NCBI GenBank assembly: GCA_947443815.1
Contig: CANEXR010000030.1
Span: forward strand, 1-16,959
Reading direction: 5' to 3'
Length of the DNA: 16,959 bases
From: Flavobacteriaceae bacterium
Lineage (GTDB): Bacteria > Bacteroidota > Bacteroidia > Flavobacteriales > Flavobacteriaceae
Shown here piece by piece: positions 1 to 6,848 of the stretch (its first letter is position 1; each line of letters opens with the position of its first letter). A program made the translations under genes and the position numbers. The notes beneath the pieces are model-generated. The model worked only from the letters and a program-made list of their open reading frames with translations. It was not told the origin of the DNA and ran no database searches.

Positions 1-957
1 TCCTTGAAAATAATCTTTATAATCAATACGCATGTACCCAAACCCTAAAAGAGGTTCTCTAGGTAATCCTTCGGTTATGAGTGCTTTCCAAAAAGGTAAT
101 CTTCCCGTTAAACTCATAACTTCCTCTAATCGAGAGCTATCTCCCCCTTTTAAAATCATTTTGTTAATAGCAAATGGAGCCACCATTAATACCCCAGCTA
201 GAAACAGTATCTTTAACATCTTTCCTTTTGTTTGTTTAATATGGAAAAAAACAATTAATAATGCTCCAATTAAAGAAGATCGTGATCCAGTCATATACAA
301 AGCATAAAATAGTACTATAATTTTTACAACTGTCCATATTTTATTTTTCTCTCCGTATAAATCAAATAGGAGGCAGGCAATACCAACTCCAGCTAACATT
401 CCAAGTTCATTAGGATTCATAAGAACACCACCCAATCGAGATTCTTCTCCACCATTTGTCAAACGAAAAAAAGTAACAGGATCTATGAACATACCAAAAA
501 CAAATATTAGTTGAATTATAAAAATAGAATTACCAAGTAAATGGTACAATCGAATAGAATGGCCTTTGAAATAATGATCCAAAACTTTGAGACTTTTTAT
601 AAAATAGTAGGCAAAAACAAAACTTTGAAAAGTCATTAGCCATTGCAAAGCGCTATAGTCAGGTTTTGTACTCCATATAAACGAAATAAATCCTAATGCT
701 AAATAAAAGAGATAAAACATAGGGGAGAAGACATTTTTATACCCCATTGCATTTACGGCTCCATACCGAATAATTTTATGATATATAATGATAGAAGAGA
801 ACATAATTCCCATACGACCAATCACTTTTATTCCCCTTGTTATAGTAACATTTTCACTCCACGTAAAAAAACAGGCAATCATTAATACCAAAATAATAAA
901 CAAATAATTGTCTATTCTTTTTAAAAAGGCTGTATGTTTTACGGGACTTGGTATCAT
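1..957 (-). CDS. Wzy-like O-antigen polymerase/ligase family membrane protein (partial, C-terminus beyond left edge)
   Basis: The frame is open for 319 codons from an ATG at 957 to base 1, so the C-terminus is missing. The product is a hydrophobic inner-membrane protein with many predicted helices. Hallmarks of the O-antigen ligase/polymerase family are a NPNELG motif (residues 180-185), a TGSRSSLIGALL segment (about 223-234) inside a helix, and TGRLPFWKAL followed by PLLGFGYM near the cut end (about 285-310); the spacing fits the Wzy_C region with its large periplasmic loop. The likely role is to polymerise lipid-linked repeat units on the periplasmic face, although the ligase versus polymerase choice cannot be made from family membership. 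Context favours polymerase, because a flippase, co-polymerase and export lipoprotein lie just upstream. Its start codon overlaps the glycosyltransferase stop as ATGA, which implies translational coupling in one operon. Confidence 0.85.
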   Translation of the reverse strand, partial: MIPSPVKHTAFLKRIDNYLFIILVLMIACFFTWSENVTITRGIKVIGRMGIMFSSIIIYHKIIRYGAVNAMGYKNVFSPMFYLFYLALGFISFIWSTKPDYSALQWLMTFQSFVFAYYFIKSLKVLDHYFKGHSIRLYHLLGNSIFIIQLIFVFGMFIDPVTFFRLTNGGEESRLGGVLMNPNELGMLAGVGIACLLFDLYGEKNKIWTVVKIIVLFYALYMTGSRSSLIGALLIVFFHIKQTKGKMLKILFLAGVLMVAPFAINKMILKGGDSSRLEEVMSLTGRLPFWKALITEGLPREPLLGFGYMRIDYKDYFQG

Positions 958-2072
958 TTTGCGGTGTATAATTCAGTATTGAATCGGTGTATTATTGTAT
1001 CCCAATTGTAATTTTCTTTAATCATTGTCATTGCATTGGTTTGCAGTTTTGAAAACGCAACTGGATTATTCCAAATATTTGACAAGGATGACATTGCTAT
1101 TTCTAATTCATTGCAATTCTGCGAATGAATAGTTTTTCCTGCTTGATATTCCGTAATTAAATCTCCTATATTGGTTGCATCTGTTACCACACAAGGTTTT
1201 CCATAGCTGGCTGCTTCAATTACTGAAAGTGGTAATCCTTCATTTCTTGAAGGGTGAACAAATACATCCATTTGTGATAAAAGCGTATTTTTCTCTTGAC
1301 CAAATTTACTTCCAAATAGGGTGATGTTATTTTCCAGATTTTCTGTTTTAATTTTTTCAACTAAATCTTTTTTTTCATCACTATCCCCAACAATCCAAAG
1401 TTGCGCTTTTGAATTGGTTAACAATAAAACTTTAAACGCATCAATTAATGTATCGAGCCCTTTAGTATAAATATCCAAACGTCCTATAAATCCAAAAATG
1501 ATAGCTTTATTCAAAGGTTTTTGATGTACTATTATGGTGTTGTTTTCAAATCCATAAGGCAATAAAATGGATTTATTGGTTGCAAATAATTCAGACAAAC
1601 CAACGATTTCACTTTTTCCGATGCAATGAATTTTAGTTGCTTTTTCTAATATTTTTTTTTCAAACAAACGAAAATAGATTTTTTTTAACCAAGCACTTTT
1701 TTCCATTGCAATTGAATTATAAGCTCCATGAGGAGTAAATACAAAAGGAATTTTATGGGTATGTAATAGTTTTGATATTGTATAGAATACTGGTATCCAG
1801 CCACCATGAAGGTGAAATATAGTTTGTTTTTTAGTGTTTTTTAAAGCCAGTTTTAAGTCCTGAGCAATTTGAAAAGGATTGCGTTGCTGTAAAAATAATT
1901 GAGTCTCAAAAATGCGCGTTCCATAATTATTTTTTTTATCAATTGTAATTCCCCAAACAGAAGCATTAAGCCCTGATTCGACTTGTTTACTAACAAGTTG
2001 ATGCACGACTTTATTTACACCATTCATTCGTTCTGGATTGGCTTTCCCCAATACAATGTGAATTATATCCAT
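954..2072 (-). CDS. GT4-family glycosyltransferase
   Basis: This is a retaining GT-B glycosyltransferase of about 372 residues that probably adds one sugar to the lipid-linked repeat unit on the cytoplasmic face. It starts MDIIHIVLGKANPERMNG, with a typical N-terminal acceptor-domain strand, and has a HLHGG motif near residue 87 and FTPHGAY near 112. The C-terminal donor domain has GRLDIYTKGLDTL (about 197-208) and the GT4 EX7E signature, EGLPLSVIE (E278 and E286), followed by GKPCVVTDAT. No signal peptide or membrane helix is seen. The frame is open to a TTG at 2108, but I prefer the ATG at 2072, which starts directly at the Rossmann strand and reduces the overlap with the flippase gene from 46 to 10 bp. 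The stop overlaps the next gene as ATGA. Donor and acceptor sugars cannot be read from the sequence. Confidence 0.9.
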   Translation of the reverse strand: MDIIHIVLGKANPERMNGVNKVVHQLVSKQVESGLNASVWGITIDKKNNYGTRIFETQLFLQQRNPFQIAQDLKLALKNTKKQTIFHLHGGWIPVFYTISKLLHTHKIPFVFTPHGAYNSIAMEKSAWLKKIYFRLFEKKILEKATKIHCIGKSEIVGLSELFATNKSILLPYGFENNTIIVHQKPLNKAIIFGFIGRLDIYTKGLDTLIDAFKVLLLTNSKAQLWIVGDSDEKKDLVEKIKTENLENNITLFGSKFGQEKNTLLSQMDVFVHPSRNEGLPLSVIEAASYGKPCVVTDATNIGDLITEYQAGKTIHSQNCNELEIAMSSLSNIWNNPVAFSKLQTNAMTMIKENYNWDTIIHRFNTELYTAK

Positions 2073-3292
2073 AATTGAAATTGTTTCTTTTTTAATTGAT
2101 TTTGCCAATAAAAAGTCATTACCAACTGATTAATTGAAAGTCCCGCTACAGCTCCATATAGCCCAAAGTATTTAAGAAAAAAGTGAAAAGAAGCCAATGA
2201 TAAAATAAAGGAAATTACATAACCGTAAAAAAATATTTTGTTTAATACCAATACTTTTATAGCAATCCGGATAGGGTAGTTTATAATAATAAAAAAATAA
2301 AGAACGGCCATAATTTTTACAACATAGCCATATTTTTGGTATTTTAAACCTCCAGCAAGAATAATAATTTCATTTGAAAAGGCAATGACAAAGCACATTA
2401 GAATGCTAAAAACAAAGATTCCAACGATTGAAATATCGATTAAATATTTTTTTGCTTTTGCAACAGATTCATTATGTATAGCCACCATTTTTGGGAGCAC
2501 ATAATTTTCTATTGAAATCAGAATCACGCCAATAATTCCAAAAACAGATTGTACTAAGCGTAATACTCCAAGTGCTTCAATACCTAAATAAATACCCGAA
2601 ATCAAAATAAAAAAATTACTTGAACCCCATTGTAAAAAAGCAATATAAACGAGCCATTTGCCTTGTTCAATGTGATTTTCTAGAAATGTTTTCCAATTTT
2701 TTGGTAGCTCATAATTTCTTATAATAAAATAAATTCCTGGAATTGCTGAGATAAGATTAGCAAATCCAATTACCAAAAGGGTGTTCGATAATTGAATACC
2801 ATCTTTTAAAAAATAAAAAAATAAAACTAATAAAATTAAAAACGCACTATCAATAAGTAATGCATTTATGACCTTGGTAAGCCCTAAAAATATTTTTCTA
2901 AAAAAGTCTTGAACCAATAAACAAAATATAAAAAAAACAATCCCATTGCTGTAGGATTCATAATGATTAAATGCTGGTAGCACTATAAATAGGAGTTTTA
3001 TTAGGAATGATAATAATGAAATAATTAGTAGAATACCTAAAGTTAAAAAAACCAGGTACTCTTTTTTTTGAACCATTTTATAATAAGATACTTGAAACGG
3101 CTGAATAATTAATGCGGTGGTTATACTCATTGTCAAATACACAAAAAGCATTAACGTAGAAAATAAGCCAAAACTTTTTAAATCTAATTTTTGAGCTAAA
3201 AACAACATCAAAATAAAGTTTGTTCCACTATAAATTGCTTGGTCAATAAAAACCAAAACAGGTTTAGAATACAATATTCTTTTTAGCTGCAT
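2063..3292 (-). CDS. Wzx-like polysaccharide flippase (MOP superfamily)
   Basis: This 409-residue, very hydrophobic protein has about 12 predicted membrane helices and no soluble domain. The N-terminus (SKPVLVFIDQAIYSGTNF, then MLFLAQKLDLKSFGLFSTL) has the pattern of polysaccharide-export members of the MOP/MATE superfamily: a conserved first helix, then a short loop before the second helix with an FG pair. The likely role is to flip the undecaprenyl-linked repeat unit across the inner membrane to the Wzy-like enzyme. The ATG at 3292 lies 12 bp after the co-polymerase stop, and the 3' end overlaps the glycosyltransferase start by 10 bp. It is a little shorter than many Wzx proteins, and recognition rests on topology and the N-terminal pattern rather than a catalytic motif, so a related MATE-type exporter cannot be fully excluded. 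Confidence 0.83.
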   Translation of the reverse strand: MQLKRILYSKPVLVFIDQAIYSGTNFILMLFLAQKLDLKSFGLFSTLMLFVYLTMSITTALIIQPFQVSYYKMVQKKEYLVFLTLGILLIISLLSFLIKLLFIVLPAFNHYESYSNGIVFFIFCLLVQDFFRKIFLGLTKVINALLIDSAFLILLVLFFYFLKDGIQLSNTLLVIGFANLISAIPGIYFIIRNYELPKNWKTFLENHIEQGKWLVYIAFLQWGSSNFFILISGIYLGIEALGVLRLVQSVFGIIGVILISIENYVLPKMVAIHNESVAKAKKYLIDISIVGIFVFSILMCFVIAFSNEIIILAGGLKYQKYGYVVKIMAVLYFFIIINYPIRIAIKVLVLNKIFFYGYVISFILSLASFHFFLKYFGLYGAVAGLSINQLVMTFYWQNQLKKKQFQLWI

Positions 3293-3304
3293 AGTGTGCT
3301 TAAA

Positions 3305-5455
3305 TTAGTTATGACTGTATTTATGCCAAAGTTTTTTTAATTCTTTAAGGATACTAGGATGATAATTGGCTTTATTCAGAACGAACCACATATTAGGCAG
3401 CTTGTATTCGTTTTTAAGTAATTCAACTTTAACAATAGTTTTTTCGGAAGTTTTTTTGCTGTCTAAAACAAACAAGTTTTGAGTAGCTAAACTCATGAAT
3501 AACATGGATAAACGATCTTCGTTGACAGATTGATTGTTGATGATACAGATGTCATATAGACTGCTTTTTTCCTCAATTTCATTTTGCAATGCAGTTTTAG
3601 TATAACTCAAATATTTTAAATCAGAATAGTTTAAATAGGTAATATCGCTAGGCAGTTCTTTTAATTTATTTGTAGCATCAATAACAAGTACTTTTCGACC
3701 TTGCTCCAGAAAAGCTTTTATGAAATTTTCAGTGTGAAATAGATGATCTTTAGCATCATCAAAAGAACTTATTACTATAATATTTTTTTCATTTATAATA
3801 CCTTTCAATTCCATTTGTATGGCTTCCTTTAAAAAATTAATTCTAATTTCCTCTTTTGTCATTAAAAAGGGAGTAGCAATAGCAATAGGAGTATAGCTGT
3901 TTTTTTCTATTGTATAGGCGTCATTTACTTTAGCTTTAGTAAAATAAACCAGATAAATTAAACAGATCGAACCAAACATTCCCAGTAAAACGGAGACAAT
4001 TATTATAACGGAACGAATAGGGAAAAATGGTTTTTTGGGAATTTCGCCTGGGGTAATTATTTTATGAAAGATAATTTTGGCAGATTTTGCAATTTCGGCT
4101 TCGATTCGTTTTTCATTCAAAATATTATAGGCATTTTCGTAAAGATTGAATTCTCTATCTAGAATTGTCAGTTTTTTTTCTTTTTCAGGAAAACCAACAA
4201 AAATACTTTCTGCAGCATTGATGTCCTTTGTAAGTTCGTTGTATTTAATTTGTAAATCTCTTTGGCTGTTTTTAACACTTTCTATCTGATAATCAATTAA
4301 ATCTTTTAATTTGTCATCAATGACTTTTACTTTTTCATTTTCAGGAGTGTAAGTAATTAACAAATCTTTCTTTTCGGCTTGTAATCGTTTAATGTTTTTC
4401 ATTAATTCTGTTGATAACAAATCGTTGAAAGCTTCAAAATTGATGGCTAAGTCAAAATAATTATTTTTGCCTGAGGAAATGTATTTATTCAATGCCTTTA
4501 CAGCGTCAAGACTCATTCGTACATTTGTTTGCTGTACTTTTAATTGTGCTATTCTTCTTAAATCTGTTTCAGATTCTTGTTTTACATTAATAATATTTTT
4601 CGAATCTCTATAATTTTGAATATTATTTTCAGATACTTTAAGTTTACTTCGCGACTTAATGATTTCATCTTTTATAAAATCAACGGTTGCATTAGCTACT
4701 TTAAATTTAGATTCTAAATTGTCTTTTATATAAGTTTCTGCTAGTTTATTTACAAATAGGGCCGTTTTTTCAGGAACATTACTTTTGTAGTTAATTCGAA
4801 CCACAGGTACATCTTTATCGACAGATGTAACATCAAGGTTGCCATTGACTTTGTCCATCAATTTTTGTTTACTCAAAAATTCAAATTCATAATGGTCGAT
4901 AATTTTGATATTTGATTTTGATTGTATGAAATTTAAATTGAGGTTGATTAGAATACTTTCTCCATCAATTTTTATTGGTTGGCCAAATCTGCCTTTTTTT
5001 TCTAAATTTCCATCTGAATCACTAATAATATATTCTTTTTCGGAAAGAACATTTACGGTATATCGTTTGTCCTCAATATTATTGGATTTGAAATTTCGGA
5101 ATACTAAAATTGGAGAGGTATTAAATAATTCTACAGACTTGAATTTTCCTTTTCGGTATATTTCTAACTCAAAAGGCAATTCTTTTAATGTTTTTTCTAA
5201 TAAATTAGATGATTTTAAAACCTCAATTTCAGTAGCTATTTTATTTGTTGAGGTAAAAGCATCAAGATTTTTGACTGTATTAGCGCTAGGAACCCCTTCA
5301 AGATTATCCGCTAATTTCAATTTTGCCGTACTTTCATACATTGGAGTCACATACTCCAAATATTTTTTTGCAAGTAAGAAGCACATTAGCATCACAATGA
5401 TGATGATAGGCAATCCCTTGAATAACGGTCTGAATAATCTAATGTTTTCGTTCAT
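3305..5455 (-). CDS. Wzc-like polysaccharide co-polymerase with degenerate tyrosine-kinase domain
   Basis: This 716-residue inner-membrane protein belongs to the polysaccharide co-polymerase family, which sets chain length and links the inner-membrane machinery to the Wza-type export pore. Its order is first helix (about 14-29), Wzz-type periplasmic domain (about 35-120), long coiled coil (about 260-460) with a GNVR-like EKEKKLTILDREFNLYENAY segment, a proline-rich PGEIPKKPFFP before the second helix (about 482-505), and a cytoplasmic Rossmann-type domain (about 535-716). That domain should be a BY-kinase, but the Walker A region reads SSFDDAKDH (563-571) without its glycines. The A' motif is kept as VLVIDAT (589-595), while the Walker B counterpart reads YDICIINNQS (634-643) without its aspartate. 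The C-terminus has a single tyrosine near the end (Y713), not a cluster. It probably no longer phosphorylates. The gene lies 13 bp after the wza-like gene and 12 bp before the flippase gene. Confidence 0.9.
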   Translation of the reverse strand: MNENIRLFRPLFKGLPIIIIVMLMCFLLAKKYLEYVTPMYESTAKLKLADNLEGVPSANTVKNLDAFTSTNKIATEIEVLKSSNLLEKTLKELPFELEIYRKGKFKSVELFNTSPILVFRNFKSNNIEDKRYTVNVLSEKEYIISDSDGNLEKKGRFGQPIKIDGESILINLNLNFIQSKSNIKIIDHYEFEFLSKQKLMDKVNGNLDVTSVDKDVPVVRINYKSNVPEKTALFVNKLAETYIKDNLESKFKVANATVDFIKDEIIKSRSKLKVSENNIQNYRDSKNIINVKQESETDLRRIAQLKVQQTNVRMSLDAVKALNKYISSGKNNYFDLAINFEAFNDLLSTELMKNIKRLQAEKKDLLITYTPENEKVKVIDDKLKDLIDYQIESVKNSQRDLQIKYNELTKDINAAESIFVGFPEKEKKLTILDREFNLYENAYNILNEKRIEAEIAKSAKIIFHKIITPGEIPKKPFFPIRSVIIIVSVLLGMFGSICLIYLVYFTKAKVNDAYTIEKNSYTPIAIATPFLMTKEEIRINFLKEAIQMELKGIINEKNIIVISSFDDAKDHLFHTENFIKAFLEQGRKVLVIDATNKLKELPSDITYLNYSDLKYLSYTKTALQNEIEEKSSLYDICIINNQSVNEDRLSMLFMSLATQNLFVLDSKKTSEKTIVKVELLKNEYKLPNMWFVLNKANYHPSILKELKKLWHKYSHN

Positions 5456-5468
5456 TATTTATTTGCAT

Positions 5469-6197
5469 TTAGAATAACCCCATAATAATTGCGGCAGCAC
5501 TTATGGTTGTTGTAAAAGGAATAATTATTGAAACTCGTTTATCAAATTCTTTGTTCTTTTTTGAAGGTACAATTATAATATCACCAGGATGTAGCAGTAA
5601 GTTTCGATTAAGAATATCTTCTGGTTTAGTCATGTCAATATTTGTAACCCTAACGTTTTCCCCTTCCTGGCGCACCACTTTTATTGCTTTTAAATTGGCA
5701 TAGAAATCAAAACCACCGGTTTTACTAATCATTTCTAAAAGGGTATTTTGGTCTTTGTCGACTATTATTATGTTTGGACTTCTAACCTCACCAAGAACTG
5801 TAATTTGTTTGTTAAGTACTTTTACATCTACAATTGGATTAACCAACCACTTTTTTAGATCGGTTTTAATTTCTTCTTTGAGTTCAGGAATTGTTTTGTT
5901 GACTACATTTGTTGTTCCTATTTTTGGAATTTCAATATTTCCGTCAGCATCAACGAGTAGCCATTTGCCATAGACTTCATTTGAATTGTAAATACCATAA
6001 GTAGATCCTACACTCAGGTTATCTTCACCCCAAACAGAAATTGATATTTTATCATCTTTTTTAATTCTGTATTGGTAATTTTCATCATACAAAAAGTTAG
6101 AACGATCTTCAACAGGCTCTTTGGTTTCTAATAAATTATAAGTTTTGCAGGAAGCAAATAGAATTGAAAGTAAGAATATTTTAATAATTAATTTCAT
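5469..6197 (-). CDS. Wza-like polysaccharide export outer-membrane lipoprotein
   Basis: This 242-residue lipoprotein of the polysaccharide-export (Poly_export/SLBB) family forms or feeds the outer-membrane pore for the polymer. The N-terminal signal MKLIIKIFLLSILFASC ends in a lipobox with the acylated cysteine at C17. The Poly_export domain begins YRIKKDDKISISVWGEDNLS (43-62) and continues through GNIEIPKIG; the SLBB part has ITVLGEVRSPN (132-142), then LLEMISKTGGF and LLHPGDIIIVPSKKN. A hydrophobic C-terminal helix (about 222-240) could be the outer-membrane anchor. It is shorter than enterobacterial Wza (about 380 residues), as is usual in Bacteroidota. The frame extends to a TTG at 6203, but the ATG at 6197 begins exactly at the signal peptide and is preferred. 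This is the first gene of the transport operon, 13 bp ahead of the co-polymerase. Confidence 0.9.
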   Translation of the reverse strand: MKLIIKIFLLSILFASCKTYNLLETKEPVEDRSNFLYDENYQYRIKKDDKISISVWGEDNLSVGSTYGIYNSNEVYGKWLLVDADGNIEIPKIGTTNVVNKTIPELKEEIKTDLKKWLVNPIVDVKVLNKQITVLGEVRSPNIIIVDKDQNTLLEMISKTGGFDFYANLKAIKVVRQEGENVRVTNIDMTKPEDILNRNLLLHPGDIIIVPSKKNKEFDKRVSIIIPFTTTISAAAIIMGLF

Positions 6198-6228
6198 ATA
6201 CAATTAATATTTATTTTTTTAAATGTGC

Positions 6229-6241
6229 AGAAGCAGCTTCT
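6229..6241. promoter_or_regulatory. 13-bp perfect palindrome upstream of the wza-like gene, possible operator
   Basis: AGAAGCAGCTTCT has perfect 6-bp arms around one central base. It lies 31 bp upstream of the wza-like ATG, in the 81-bp gap between the receiver gene and the export operon. A one-base loop makes an RNA hairpin unlikely, and no T run follows on the minus strand, so a protein-binding site fits better than a terminator. No copy was noticed elsewhere in the window. The regulator is unknown. Confidence 0.3.
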
Positions 6242-6278
6242 TCTTTTGTGATTTAAATCATTTCATAAATATTGAATT

Positions 6279-6713
6279 TTAAAAGATAGAAAGAATTCTT
6301 TGCATGATAGTAGGATTTGATTCTCTCATTACTTGTTTTATTTTGATTATTTTTTCAATAATGTGACTCAGTTTGTCATTCACCGTTTTGTCTTTTATCA
6401 GATAATCAAAAGCACCATATTTTAGTGCATTGACAGCAGTATTTATATTTTCCTGCCCAGATATCATAATCACGTAGATATTAGGATTGTATCTTTTTAT
6501 TTTTTTCAAAACCTCAAAACCAGTTATTCCTTCCATGTTATGGTCTAATAAAATGATATCAGGAATACTATTGAGATTGCTCAGACAGTCATTTCCGTTA
6601 GAGTAATAGGTGATATCACTGTAACCGGAATTTTTTAAAAATTGTTCGTAAACATTAGCGCAAAAAATATCGTCGTCTACAATAAAAAACTTGAATTGGT
6701 TTTGATTTTTCAT
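6279..6713 (-). CDS. Stand-alone receiver-domain response regulator
   Basis: This is a CheY-like protein of 144 residues, almost entirely one receiver domain. Acidic residues lie at FIVDDD (13-15), the predicted phospho-acceptor is D57 in DIILLDHNMEG, the switch serine is S85 in MISGQE, and the conserved lysine is K107 in DYLIKD. A short tail (RESNPTIMQRILSIF) has no DNA-binding domain. The frame runs to a TTG at 6746, but the ATG at 6713 starts right before the first receiver strand. It lies 135 bp downstream of the hybrid kinase and upstream of the wza-like gene on the same strand. Its receiver closely resembles that of the sigma-54 activator (shared CLxNLNxxPDII and ISGQE), which suggests duplication and a common phospho-donor. 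It probably receives phosphate from the kinase's Hpt domain and acts by protein contact, or as a phosphate sink; both roles are inferred. Confidence 0.9.
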   Translation of the reverse strand: MKNQNQFKFFIVDDDIFCANVYEQFLKNSGYSDITYYSNGNDCLSNLNSIPDIILLDHNMEGITGFEVLKKIKRYNPNIYVIMISGQENINTAVNALKYGAFDYLIKDKTVNDKLSHIIEKIIKIKQVMRESNPTIMQRILSIF

Positions 6714-6809
6714 GGCACAAAATTTAATTTTTAAAGAGACTACCAAAGTCGAGCCGATTATTTAAGTTATTAATAATCAGTATTTTAAATTTCGTGTTTA
6801 TTCTTTTTC

Positions 6810-6824
6810 TTCCAATTTTTGGAA
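6810..6824. repeat. Small inverted repeat between kinase and receiver genes
   Basis: TTCCAATTTTTGGAA has 6-bp perfect arms and a 3-base loop, 25 bp after the kinase stop codon. On the minus strand it is followed by an A-rich rather than a T-rich stretch, so it is not a convincing intrinsic terminator. It could be a protein site or an mRNA processing hairpin, or chance in A/T-rich DNA. Confidence 0.25.
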
Positions 6825-6848
6825 AAAATCCCATATATAAAAATCAAA

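Noticed and set aside
32..307. Open frame of 91 codons on the plus strand
   Set aside because: It lies opposite the Wzy-like gene, which is open for all 319 codons with family motifs on the minus strand.
2073..2108. Longer N-terminus of the glycosyltransferase starting at TTG
   Set aside because: The extra residues precede the first Rossmann strand, use a rare start codon and lie within the flippase gene. The ATG at 2072 is the better start.
4905..5477. Open frame of 190 codons on the plus strand
   Set aside because: It is antisense to the co-polymerase gene, whose domains are clear. It has no recognisable motifs and reflects low stop frequency opposite A/T-rich coding DNA.
6714..6746. Longer N-terminus of the stand-alone receiver starting at TTG
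   Set aside because: The added residues do not belong to a receiver fold, and an ATG at 6713 sits at the usual distance before the first strand.
6810..6824. Terminator after the hybrid kinase
   Set aside because: The stem is only 6 bp and is followed by A-rich rather than T-rich sequence on the transcribed strand, so it is kept only as an inverted repeat.
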